From Calliopum simillimum (Eukaryota > Arthropoda > Insecta > Diptera > Lauxaniidae): a DNA stretch of 64,000 nucleotides. The translations under genes were made by a program, and so were the position numbers. The DNA lies in assembly GCA_951812925.1 (NCBI GenBank), contig OX638371.1, forward strand, positions 33,640,101-33,704,100, written 5' to 3'. This document shows, in pieces, positions 23,509 to 34,765 of the stretch (position 1 is the stretch's first letter; each line of letters begins with the position of its first letter). Below the pieces are notes generated by a model. That model had not been told where the DNA came from and made no database searches. It worked only from the letters and a program-made list of their open reading frames with translations.

Positions 23509-24687
23509 TGTAGGGGAAGAGTACCGCGAGCGGGCAGGGTTCGGGTATGGGCACCATCCCGTATCTTTTGACAGAAAACAAATACGGCTGTTCTGACAAC
23601 TGTTAAGCGCGTGTTATGACAGCACGAAGTTTTTGTGCATTTACCGGAGCAAACAGATGCATTTGCTTGATGCTGAGAAGAAAATAATTTTTAAATAAGT
23701 GAAAGTCAACACAAAAGTTTTTTTCAATAATTTTCCAAGTTCGATAAATCGAAGTAAATCAATCGAAAAGCTGAATGCAATCCATATTTACTCAGTAAAT
23801 TTTTTATATTTTGTGATTCAAAACCGAATGCAACCAAAATGTTCACACAACACAATTTGCTTATTGCTTTCAAGTCGAGTATGGGCCCCGAATTGGTCCG
23901 GTTGTGGGCACCCCTCTTTTTTTATTTAAAGCGTGTGTTTTACTGAAATATCGTCGTGGATGACAACGTTACTAATCTATACGATATTCTTATGTAATTT
24001 TACGCTTTTTTAGTGGAAAGAAAAGAACCAATATTGGCCTATTTAGGCTCTTTAAAGATATCGTAGAAAAAAAGTTATTTTCATTAAGTGTGGGTGTTAA
24101 GGTTCATAACACTTTGCAAAAAATATCGGTATTGAGTTTCCAGACAAGTAGACCGAGGAGCAGATGGCGGGCATGGATTGGTAAAAAAAATTCATGCTTA
24201 CCAAAAGAGCAAAAGAGCTTTATCTGCAAAACAATTGATCTGTCATCAGCCGAAGATAATCAAGTCTGGTTTCTGTGCAACAGCCATGATGCCATTCGAT
24301 CCAGACGTTTTTAGTGGCGCTGATTTTGTTAAAGCCATTGAGCAGAATTTGTTAATTTTTTGTGAGTCAATGTTTCCGAAATAAGTTAATTTTGCTTTTT
24401 TCTCCATTTGATTGCTTTTAGTTTCATATTTTCCCATTCTTAGCCGATTTTCTAAGGGTGCCCACAACAAGACCAAAAATTTTTAAATTTTTTTGTGAGA
24501 AATGATCACTTCATTATTTTTTTGATATAATTTTTCCAACTGACGAAAGCAATTTACTTTCTTCACCAATAGTTAGCAAAGGTGTTTAGCTTTCCACTGA
24601 CACTTATATGCCTGCATAATATACATTTGCTCAAAAGTTATGAGTCGAAAACAAAAAAGGGCCCACACCCGGTACCCTTCCCCAACA
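23509..24687 (+). mobile_element. Pogo-like (Tc1/mariner superfamily) element remnant
   Basis: The left end TGTAGGGGAAGAGTACCG and the inverted right end TGTTGGGGAAGGGTACCG match at 16 of 18 positions. Both ends are flanked by TATA (23505-23508 and 24688-24691), consistent with a TA duplication. The 1179-bp interior contains a recognisable transposase C-terminus on the plus strand (24178-24384). Repeated GGGCACC and GGTGCCC words lie near both ends (about 23546, 23906, 24456). It is far shorter than a full pogo or Tigger element, so it is an internally deleted copy. Confidence 0.8.
24178..24384 (+). pseudogene. C-terminal remnant of a pogo/Tigger-type transposase
   Basis: The reading AKQL, then IIKSGFCATAMMPFDPDVFS, then GADFVKAIEQ resembles the segment after the DDE catalytic core of pogo/Tigger transposases, where FRxTGIxPFNPDxFSxxDF is typical. 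No DDE core is recognised upstream; a second frame (24090-24314) continues with SFQTSRPRSRW, so the gene is frameshifted and cut down. The stop is TAA at 24382-24384. Position inside TA-flanked inverted ends supports the assignment. Confidence 0.68.
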
Positions 24688-24692
24688 TATAC

Positions 24693-25374
24693 AGAGTGTA
24701 TAGCATAAAGTTAAAAAGCTTCTGGAAGGTGAAAGAGATGGCTTGGACTGACAAAAAATTGCACCTGAAAGGGGATCTATATTGTACCCCTAAGAAGTTG
24801 TAGGGTTAAAACTGATTTTCTGACTTGTCTCTAAAAAAAAAAAATTTCTTGGGTCACCCTAGTATTTTAGAGAAATACGCAAAATTTTGGACCTTTAAAG
24901 TTAATATTTTAAATTCTTTTCCTAATTTTTGCCTTTTGCGGCCATTTTAGTATGAAAAAGGTCGCATTAATATGCCCTTTTAACTTTTTTTTTTTAAATC
25001 CTCGTTAAATTTTCTTTTATTCGGTAATATATTTTTCACACCATCTTTTTAATTTGAGTTCAGAAAAAAATACTTTTCTATGTAACACACGGGTTAATTT
25101 AACAAGGATTTAAAAAAAATTTAAAAAGGGTATGTTAATAGGAGCTTTTAGGAAAAAAAATTTAAAATAACAACTTTAAAGGTCCAGAACTTTGCAAAAT
25201 CCTTTTAAACTCTATAAATCAAGTACACTTTTAGAAAGCTCATACAATTAGCTAAAAGTTTTCCATAAAAAAGTTTTCTCTAAAACGTTAGGGTGACTCA
25301 ATAAATTTTTTTTTGGAACACAAGTCGGAAAATCGGTTTTATCCCTTTAACTCCTCAGGGGCACGTATGCAGTA
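24693..25374. mobile_element. Foldback element (AGGGTGTATCGCAT family), right tip missing
   Basis: The left arm starts with AGAGTGTATAGCATAAAGTT, then AAGCTTCTGGAAGGTG, TTGCACCTGAAAGGGG, GGTTAAAACTGATTTTCTGA and TTGGGTCACCCTA. The right arm carries the complements (AGGGTGACTCAA, TCGGAAAATCGGTTTTATCC, CTCCTCAGGGGCAC) and stops there, missing about 80 bp. The arms meet near 25075. It is non-coding. A longer relative is at 54131-55902 and a one-arm fragment at 49601-49790. It starts directly at the TATA flank of the pogo-like element. Confidence 0.8.
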
Positions 25375-26642
25375 CATAATGTATGTAAGTAAAGAGTGGA
25401 AAACAATGTTCGGAAAGTAAATTTCGTGCAGTTACCATTTTTATGTTCCAAAGGACTGTTAAACTCCTCTATTAAGTCAGAAACTCCCATACTTATAGCG
25501 TATGAAATATTATTATTGTTAAGTTACGACTCTCGATCCTTAAGTAACACTTAAGCTTTAAACTTCAACAGTAACTTAAGAGTAGTTAAAAGACAAAAGA
25601 GCTTAAAGTAATTTTTAAGTAGGCGTAACCTTGATTTTCCTAAGACTTAATAGCTAAGCACTGTTGCTGTAATATCACATACATAGATATAACGTTTTCT
25701 ATTTTGTTAACTAACAGATATAATGACAAATTTAATCTTTACGAGAACAATAGAAGAATATTTTTATTTTTGTAAAATAATTGTTATTACTTAAAAGAAA
25801 AAGAAAAAGAAAAAGAGAAAAACACAAAGCACCAAATAAAGTGGTACCTATGTACCCGTACCTACTTCATTTAATTCTCAAGTACGTTTTACCACAACTC
25901 GCTGCTCAACAAGTCAACAACAAGAAGAAGGAGATAATGGCCAGAACAAACGAACAAGCAGCGGTAGCTGTAATTTTCTCAGCTACTTAAAAATTGTGCT
26001 AAAATTAAGTAATTTTTTCTTGATTGCACCTTCGGTAACTATTCAAGAAAATACATACCAAGTTGGGTACTTACAATTTAATTTGAAATTCCCACCAAAA
26101 AGAGCGAATTACAGAAATTTGTGTGAAAATGAAATAGTTGGAGATTAACAGATTTTCTCATACTCAAAATTAATAAGAAAAAAAAAAAAAAAATAGATCC
26201 CAATTTTAAAAAAAAGAAATAAAAATTTAAATAGCAAAAAATTGTATTAAAAAGATAATAAATTTTTATTACAAAAATAGAACACAGCGGAAACCAGCAA
26301 AAAAAAAGTAGATTTTTTATCTTTTTTTTTCTAAATTCGAAGTTATAACGATCGTAGACTGAAATAAAGAACCTGTTCAACACGCAACACAAGAACGCGC
26401 TGCTGGATTTAACCTGTTTGTCATGTGGCCATCACGTTGTGTTCTGGCCCAGCAGCACTCGCAGCTGCTGCGTTAATGGGCTGTGATTTTTGTGCTTTAG
26501 GCTTAAATCGCAGTAAGAGCGAGCGTTGAAGCGAAAAGTGTGTGTTTGTGTCAAGCGCGCAAGCGTCACCGGCAACCAACTGTGCTTAGACGATGCTGCT
26601 GCTGCTGCCTGCTACCCACTTGGCCCACATTGATTTTATGTG
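25375..26642. other. Non-coding; less AT-rich island 26380-26640
   Basis: No gene is recognised. 26380-26640 is more GC-rich (CAGCAGCACTCGCAGCTGCTG and similar words) with no repeat relatives in the window and could be host regulatory DNA; this is inference. Confidence 0.4.
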
Positions 26643-26644
26643 TA

Positions 26645-27672
26645 GGGTAATGGAGGGAAATATGGACCACCCATCTTTCTTTTTTAAATAAAACCCAAAA
26701 TACGTAAAACAAAACAATTAATTTTATGTCATTCAGTAAAGGAAACAATTTATCTTTATTCTGATTCACTTTTAGATAAATATCTCATCAGGATAAAGAA
26801 ATAAAATTAAAAAACTGAAAATTAAAAATGAAGATAAAAAAAAAAGTGCAGTGTAATATGGACCATATAGTCCATTTGGTACAGAAGTTGCATATAAAAA
26901 TGTCATTTCCACATTCGGCACATTTTCATGACTCCAAGAACGTCAGATTACACATTCAACCCAAAATTCGCCACGTCGATCTTCTGAGTAAAGGGTATTA
27001 CATTATATGCATTTTTTATAATTTTTTTCCTTTGTAGTTAACGAATTACATATAATGACCATCAGAGTCGTTATGAAAACTGCAACTAGATTCCCCATCC
27101 GAAAAAGATGATAAATACATTTGTTTTTGAGGCTTTTTTCTTTGGTGGTCCATATTACCCACAGCTCGTGTTGGTGAAATAAATGGTTTTTTATCAAAAA
27201 CTTATTTGTGCTAATAAATTATAAATGGTATTCACTGACTTTATATAATTAACCATTTATTTAAAAACGCGATGTCTTTAAAGTGAAAAAATGAAATATA
27301 CTTACTAGAAAAAAATTATCACTAATCTCTTTTTTAGAAAAATCAACTTTACAGAAACATGTGACTTCACCGAACGCTAAAATCGCGCTATTATAAGCTT
27401 TAGGTATTAGCGTTAAGTTTGAACATGAATAACGGTAAATCCTATGTATGTAGTGGGAAAGGTCGTTGGAAAAGGAAATCCAAGAATCGGGAAAATCGTG
27501 GCAAGAGATCAAAGTCATCGCAAGGGATCGTGACAAATGGAGAGATTTCATATTGGCCCTATGCTCCTCCTAGGAGTTAAAGGAGAATACATAAATACTT
27601 ACATACATACATAGTGGGAAATAACCGTGTGGTCCATATTACCCACGTAGTCCATATTTTCCTCCCTTACCC
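26645..27672. mobile_element. TA-flanked 1-kb non-autonomous DNA transposon
   Basis: The left end GGGTAATGGAGGGAAATATG and the inverted right end GGGTAAGGGAGGAAAATATG differ at two positions and match on (GAC). TA flanks both ends (26643-26644 and 27673-27674). TATGGACCA or its complement recurs near the ends and inside (about 26660, 26858, 27146, 27629, 27646), as expected for subterminal transposase-binding repeats. No transposase ORF is seen, but a LINE tail fragment (27448-27585) is embedded. Confidence 0.82.
27448..27585 (+). pseudogene. LINE reverse-transcriptase C-terminal tail fragment
   Basis: The reading KEIQESGKSWQEIKVIARDR then DKWRDFILALCSS and a stop resembles the extreme C-terminus of a group of insect non-LTR retrotransposons, where SWxExKxLAxDRxxWRxFVxALCS is typical. 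It is close in wording to the tail at 21155-21220. Only the tail is present, inside the TA-flanked element, so it is a fragment captured by, or inserted into, that element. Confidence 0.65.
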
Positions 27673-27674
27673 TA

Positions 27675-28365
27675 TTAATAAAGTGAGGCATCGCTCACAT
27701 GCATTTGTACATGATATTGTGTATCCCCAGTAGGAAAGCGCTTTTTTGATCAATTTTACTCGCTTTTTAAATTTATTTTAACCAAAATTAAGCGTTCCGA
27801 GAATATGGAGTAAAATTATTGGTGATTACGATCATTTTAGTCTAAGAGCCAGCGCTTAAAAGTGACTTTGCGTTTCTAAAAGCTGGTTTTGTTCCAGGTG
27901 GTTATAGTACTTAGTTGTATACAAACATAAACTGTCGGTCAGTCAAGCAAATTGTAGAACAGGCGGCTGATATACGGTCCCAAACATGTCATGATTTCGA
28001 TGGTTATCAAATTGTATAAAATGCTTAGAATCTTCCAAGGAACACGTGTACATTTTTTTGGTTTTTTTTTTTATCCGAAAAATTTTAAAAAAATGATAAA
28101 AATTTTTCAAAAAAATAAAAAAATTAAAAAATTCCAAATAAATTCACACGTGCTCCTTGGACGTTTCTAAGCATTTTATGCCATGTACGCTTTTTTCGTA
28201 AGATGCCTCCTACTTGAGTATAAAAAGCGTTTTGCTTTCCACGGGGCTGCTGACCAGCCTTGTTCTAACGTTTAACAGACTGACCGACAAAATTGTTTTT
28301 CATATGCATTATACAATCTGTATAACAATTTTCAGACTTTAGAAATTAATATGCCGTACTCTCAT
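27675..28365. other. Non-coding with a long A/T hairpin near 28080
   Basis: No gene is seen. TTAGAATCTTCCAAGGAACACG (28023-28044) faces CGTGCTCCTTGGACGTTTCTAA (28149-28170), with GGTTTTTTTTTTTATCC and A-rich sequence between, giving a possible ~150-bp palindrome. Confidence 0.45.
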
Positions 28366-28812
28366 CATATTCGCTTGATTTTTCTGTCGTAAAAGTTGTG
28401 ATGGCAAGCAGTACATATGATTTTTTTAAGTGGGCGGTGCCACGCCCTTAAATAGAAAAGACGCTCTTACTGCTAGACCTCTTAATCGATTTTTATGCAC
28501 TTTGCTGTTGAGATAAGGTTAATACTAGGGAATGATAACATGTCATTTATTTTTTAAGTAGGCGGTGCCACGCCCCAAAATAGAAAAAATGCTCTTACGT
28601 CTAAAGCACGCATCGATTTTTATGAAATTTGTTATGGAGATAGGGTTAGCTCTAATGAACGTTAACATGACCATTATGTTTTCATGTGAGGGATGCCACG
28701 CCCCTAAAGAGAAAATGCACAGACATGGTTACTTATGAGAATTTGTTTTCTTAAGTTAACAGTTGGGTGGTCTTTTTAAAGTCAAATCGAAATGGTCGAA
28801 TTTCGACCAAAA
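28366..28812 (+). repeat. GGCGTGGC repeat, inverted partner of 23050-23475
   Basis: It contains three ~130-bp units centred on GGGCGGTGCCACGCCC (28432-28447), GGCGGTGCCACGCCCC (28561-28576) and a GATGCCACGCCCC version (about 28692). Each unit also has an ATCGATTTTTATG word and a GATARGGTTA word. It ends with AAATCGAAATGGTCGAA. Same structure, opposite orientation to the 23-kb copy. Confidence 0.82.
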
Positions 28813-31069
28813 GGCAAACTCTAGAACCAATTATCTTGCAATATAATGATAAACAAATATGAATTCATTTCTGTGTCACTAACTTAAATATTTCTAGCAG
28901 GGTGATTATCATATTTTAGGCCTACATTGGACAAATATTAAGGCAGCAACAACAGCAACGTAACTTCTTGATGTTGTTGTTGTTCTAGCCATTGCTCTAT
29001 TTTGATGTATCTGCTATCTTATTGATAGCAATATCTTCTTTTTATATTTTTTTGTTGATATTGAAGTATTAAAAGCATTGTAAAAGCAAAGTTCTTATAG
29101 GCAGAGGTGCTCCATATAATCGTGAATACATATATAGACGCTTTCATATCTATCAGTTACACCTGCGGCTATTTTATTCTTATTTCACTCATAAATAACG
29201 CATTGAGTTTCCACCTGTAGAATGTGTTAGATATTTTTAGGGTTTAACGTTCGGTTAAATGTGTTGCCAGTTTAATTGATTTGGATTTTGATTTCTTTGT
29301 GTTGCGCTTTTTTTTTTAATGGAACAATAAACTTGAAGTTTATAGAACTTTCAACAGCAAATACATAAAAAATACTCGTAGATACACTTTCATTTGGTTT
29401 ATTTTGTGAATTTCAACAGCTACTTGTATACATAAGTATGTGCTTATGTACATATGTATGTAAAATTGAAATCAAATAAATAAACAAAATTGTAATTTCA
29501 TATCGAATTCTTTTGTAAGATATCTATTCATCAAGTAAAATGCAAAGGTGCAGTTCAATGTACTGGATATTGATACTTGGAATTATCGTTAATGTTGTTG
29601 TTGTTGTTATTGCTATTGTTGTTGTTGTTTATTATTTCTACGACTACGAGTTTGTTATCGTTTTAATTGCTTTTGTAAAAAGTTTCAAGCATTTCGATTT
29701 GCTCGTTTTTGAAGCTTCGATTTGAAGTGCTTTTATTTGAAGTGGGAACTATCAAAAGTTTTGAGAAAAGTTTAGAAAAGAGTTGAATAAATATCGAATT
29801 TGATATTTAAATATAATTATATGTATGTACCGTAATTGAAGCTATCACTTATGATTATTGCTTGAAAATGTTGTGGTTTCTTATTAAATTTTATATTCCA
29901 CAGGAACTATACCTAATCTTCCGAAAATCAAAATCCAGTATTTTTTCCAATTTCTAAAAATATATGTGACGCAAAGTGACAAAACCATATAGAAAATGAT
30001 ATTTAAGTTTTGTTGAACGAAGGATTTTTTAATTCGAATGACACCAAAATCTCTCAAATATGTAAAAACTTGACAAAGTTCCAGCATTTTGAATACTAAA
30101 GTTTAGAAAAGAGAGTTAAGTTCGGAAATGTTCCGGTTGAAGTTCGTTAGAGTTCCGAAAATATGAATTTTTATAGTATCTTATGAATAAGTTATCAACT
30201 TTTATTATTTTTAGGTAATCTTAAGATATGTATGAAGATAACTTTTGGTGGAAAAACCCAAAACATGAAATTTTGATATAAGTTGTCATAGCTCATTTTT
30301 CGACTGGAATGTGATATTCATTTTCGACAACTTTCTGCCAAATTTCATCGAGATAGTTTTAATTTGTAAGATATAAAAGTTTTCATGTTGTATAGTAGAA
30401 GATAAGTTCTGCTGCTTTGAGGTAGAGGTTGGGTAAAATCCTCTTTTTTTTTTTGTTATTTCTAAGTTAATAGTCGACCTAAAATCGATTGAGAAAATCA
30501 GCTAAAGTACAATCAATGCAATTTATAAAAGAGACGATTTGTTTTGTACCAATGCTCCTGCTAGAAGTTACAGCATATTACAAAACCTCGACTTAGGTCT
30601 CATCGCACATTCAATTTCTTTAAGAGTTTTTAAGAGAGTTAAAAAAAAACAGCTAAGAACTCCATTACTATTGAATTTTGGAAAAACTTTTTCCTCTATT
30701 TTTTAGATTGTTGTTCTGTTTTTCTGTCTAGAAAATTATATCAGGTATTCCAGATTGTGATCTGATCCAGTATTCCTTAATATGACCATCTGATCTGGTC
30801 GATAATCATGTTTATTTTATAATAAACGCATGTATAAGGCCGGACGAAACTATGTAAAACTAATTTATATGGGCAACTTTTCTAAAGTATGATTCTCTTA
30901 TTAGAGAAACATTCATAAAACTCTGATAAGTAGGATACGATTCTCAACACTAAATATTTTACTTTTCTGAGCAAATATCCTCACTCGTTTCTGAAAACAA
31001 TTTGTAATCTGAACCGGATCCGTTTAAACGGATTGATCCAATAACCTGATGCGATGCTGAAAACAATCT
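28813..31069. other. AT-rich non-coding stretch
   Basis: No gene is recognised. It contains a GTT/ATT microsatellite at 29594-29630. A short phrase near 30525-30580 (AGAGACGATTTG, then ATGCTCCTGCTAGAAGTTA) resembles the last bases of the LINE tail at 27560 and may be a trace of another copy. Confidence 0.45.
29594..29630. repeat. GTT microsatellite
   Basis: GTT units with ATT and GCTATT interruptions. The ORF crossing it (29540-29725) owes its V/I run to this array. Confidence 0.9.
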
Positions 31070-31250
31070 ATGATTCGATAAACAGATCCAGCCTGCTTCA
31101 TAAGAGGTGTGACATTTATTGTCATATTCGAATTAGAATCACTGACCCATCCGTGATCATACTTCAAATAATTCTGATTAGAATCGGATCCAAACTGGAA
31201 CTGATTTGCGATCGGCTATCTCATATGGTCAATCTCAAAATCTGCCACGT
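31070..31250 (+). repeat. Direct repeat pair with 33090-33260
   Basis: Shared ordered words with 33090-33260: ACAGATCC, CTTCATA-AAGGTG, GACCCATCCGTGAT, ATACTTCA-ATAATYCTG, GGATCCAAAC and GGAACT. The identity is roughly 75 percent by eye. Neither copy has an ORF shared with the other. The parent element is unknown. Confidence 0.7.
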
Positions 31251-33089
31251 GACATTCGTACGCTGTTTTTTGGTCATATCTATGTTAAATAAGTGAAATG
31301 TTCATGATTCAAGAATTTTATATTATTTAGCTTCTTGAGATACACATTTCCTTCGAACAAAGAATTATTTAAATTGTGTGGTTTTCGTGTTATTAGCAGT
31401 CAAACTTCTCTGTCGCGTGACACAAATTTGGAAATAATTTTAGAGGTGCAGATACATTCATCGAAAATTCTGCGCTTCTGCCCAACCGATCGATCACAAA
31501 TTTTTATGTGTTAGAAATGAAAGATGAGTTTAGAGAACTGCATTCATGATGGTCTTTTAAGCTTATGTGGAAATGATTTAAGAGCAAAAACATTGTCTCT
31601 GCCACATGACATACAAAATCTGCCACGCTACACCGTCTGAAAAATTGTATAAAAAAATGTATTCATACCCTTGTGAATGTTCGTAACAACAAACAGAATG
31701 AAAAAGAGCATGAAATCATGTATGCCTACTTCGCTAAACCTCCCTTAAGCTTCATTTTACCCAAGTTTCCCATTAAGTTAGGCGCCAGACCGACTTGAGT
31801 ATAAAAAATATGAGAACCGTAATCTGAGCCTAGATTCTTATTGGTAGGACTCCAAGTTACTATAAATAGGATGATGCCAGAATCTGCGACGGTCCATTTA
31901 TTTTAAATCCCCTACCCCCCATCCAGGCCTGCCATGGTTTTCCGTCCTAGTTTTTTATAGCCGTTTATGATGGACTTAGATCTGCTTATTACGAATCTGA
32001 GTTTGGTTTTTTTTATCACGTCTGGATCCTGAGTTATCCTCGCTTAAAAATGAAAAAATCACTGTTTTGGGTTCTACTTAAAAGCTACATTACGAAAGCA
32101 GATAGCCAACTGTATTCACAAGAAGCCATACTGACGCTATTTTTAGGTTGTATTACTTTTTTACGAGATATAGGCCATTACAAAAAAGGGTTTTTTTTAA
32201 CGCCATACAAAGGATTAATGATTTCATGGTTTTAGATTTTAGTACAAATCTCACAAACTATGCGAGCGATTTTGATGAAAATTAATGGAAGAATGGCAAA
32301 TATAAATACGGTTGGTGGAAAAAAAGGTGAAATTTAATAAGTGCCACGCCCACTTTTTCACATATTAAGTTATACGATCGCATGGCAGCAGCTCTTTTCT
32401 TCTTGTATTGCTCAAATGTTACATCTTCTTTGAGCTTTTCGGTGTAATTTTTATTCATTTCAGCCTTGGTGAGGCGATCCTGTGCGACAAATTGGCGATT
32501 GAAATCAAAAAACGAAATATAAAATTTGCTGTGACAAATCTCAGTCACGTTACACATATATTATCGTCTTTTAGAGAAAGAAGGCTTCTAACGATTACTA
32601 AAACTTAAGTGTGGTCAAGATGTATCCATAGTCTGTTCGTCAGAAATGCAATTGCCGTCAAATTAGATCGCGGTTAAAGTGCCATTAAAAACTTTTTCCT
32701 TTTTTGTATCTGCCACGATACCTTTAAATTGCGGCTGTTTTCATTGCTATAAAATCGGCTTACCAAAACATTTTTTTTACATTTTATTATTTATTTATTT
32801 ATATAATGGTATAATTTCACATAACTAGCCACAATAAAACACCACGTGAATTGAGTTAAGCGGTTCTTACCTTTTTTCCAGAGCTCTGAATTTTTTATAT
32901 TTTTTTTTTATATTTTGTTCACTTTGAAAAAACAATGGAAGTGCCACTTTATTCCACATAAATAGAAATACCTCCTAACGCTAGATAGTACAAAACATGA
33001 TCTTTCGACACATGCAAAAAAATTTTTAAAAAACTTGAAACAAAAAATTTTTCCCTGGTTTACTTTTTTGTGATTTTGACCATATGGGG
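31251..33089. other. Non-coding between two direct repeats
   Basis: No gene is recognised. The word TCTGCCAC followed by GTGACA, ATGACA or GCTACA recurs at about 31242, 31599, 31621 and 32709, with TCTGTCGCGTGACA at 31410, suggesting a degenerate repeat. One isolated GTGCCACGCCC lies at 32341. Confidence 0.45.
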
Positions 33090-33260
33090 TAAGTGGGAGG
33101 TTAACAGATCCTACCCGCTTCATATAAGGTGCGACATTTTTTTTCAAATACGGATTAGATAGCCTGACCCATCCGTGATTATACTTCAGATAATCCTGTT
33201 TAAGATTGGATCCAAACCGGAACTACTTTCCATTTGGTTATCTCATATATGGTGAGTGGG
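33090..33260 (+). repeat. Direct repeat pair with 31070-31250
   Basis: Second copy of the GACCCATCCGTGAT repeat, in the same orientation, about 2 kb downstream. Confidence 0.7.
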
Positions 33261-34650
33261 CGTGAATGTGAGCTTTAAGCATTTTTGTATTAAATATTTC
33301 TCTGGAATATGGGCAACATCGGAAAAGTAGCGTTATATGAGAACTTCACACCATACCATTGTTCAATCTTTAAATTTCAAATTGTCTTGTTTCTAAGAAA
33401 GTTATTTTTAATTTTGCTAAATAATTAAAAGTGCGACCTTCTCGTACGACCACCCAGACGAAGACGCAATTAATTTTCCATTTTCGTTGTGCATTTTTCT
33501 TTGTCTTTTAATTCGCTATGCGTGCTCTTTTGTGCATTTTTCATGCATTTTTATGATGACAATGTCATTTTAGCCATGAAATGTTTATTGCATTAGCAGT
33601 AGCTGCAGCAGCAAAAACAACAGCAACAACAACAATAACAACATAGTTTGTTTATATGTCCGGAGGTTTATTTTATTTATTGTATCAGATATCTAAATAA
33701 TTTTATGCAATGAAAACGGACGAATCACACTGCACGAGTCTGTCTGTGTGGGGTAAATGTTAATCTAAGCGATACAATTAAATTGAATTTACAAATTTTT
33801 TTGTCCGTCTTTTTTTCTTTGAATAAAATGCGTGTGCATTTTTAATGCGTGTTTTCGTATTTAGTTTATACACCTGAGCTGAGCTTTAAGCGAAGCGTAA
33901 ACCCAACTCAACAGCAACAATGACAAATGCGCACAGAAACAGAGGCGAACTAAGGCGAAGTTGTAAAAAAAAGCGTTTATCTACAAAAAAGCATCGCTCC
34001 CCACTGTAATTACGATTTATTGGATATAATTATGTAATTACAGTGAAGATAAAAAAAGAAAACTACGTCCTTTATCTGCAAAACAATAACAATTTTGTAT
34101 TCACTGAATCAGTGAAGTGACTGAGTGGAGTGGAGTAACTTAAATGTGCGCACGCACGCATGCACGCACTAACGCATAATCATCAACGTACAAATGTATC
34201 TTTATAGTTTTTTATTTATTTGTATGTACGCACTTGGAAGAAAACATTCAAATAATATTCAACATTTTTAGGGTTTTTAAATTGGGAGTTTTAACCCAAA
34301 TTTATAGATATTTTGGGCTTAAGTTTACTTGAGGGACACTTAAAATTTGCTTCCAAGCCTAGCTTCTTTCATTCAGCTATTTGTACAGAGAAATAATTTG
34401 CTATCAAAAAAGAGCTCTCCGACCAAGTTTCGGGATAAAGGTTTTAGGAATATTGATATAAGTAAGTTGGGTACCACTGAATAAATTTGATGAGAATTAG
34501 TTTCAAATGAATAGTATTTTGATAAGCTACAATACTTTGTGCTAATCATAAGAATTTAAGTTACAGTTATTGAGATATGATAGCTTTTCGAAATTTTTTG
34601 TATTTTTTTGAAAGAACCGGTTTTTTTTAATATATTATCAACCCAAAGTC
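33261..34650. other. Non-coding; unique-looking sequence with CAA and GCAC tracts
   Basis: No gene is recognised. CAGCAGCAAAAACAACAGCA-type sequence lies near 33605-33645 and a GCACGCACGCATGCACGCAC tract near 34150. There are few repeat relatives in the window, so this may be host intergenic or intronic DNA. Confidence 0.4.
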
Positions 34651-34654
34651 ATAA

Positions 34655-34765
34655 TGGGGGCTATCGGGAATCAATATTCCCAGGGAATTTTTCTCAGACT
34701 GCAATGGAGAATGCACGGCAGTCTGAGCAAAATTCCGCGGAAATATTGACTCACTATAACCCTTA
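34655..34765. mobile_element. Short hairpin MITE candidate
   Basis: TCAATATTCCCAGGGAATTT followed by TTCTCAGACTG (34671-34701) pairs with CAGTCTGAGCAAAATTCCGC and GGAAATATTGA (34719-34749), leaving a 17-base loop. Outer sequence GGGGGCTAT / ATAACCCTT also pairs. The length is about 110 bp. Confidence 0.65.
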
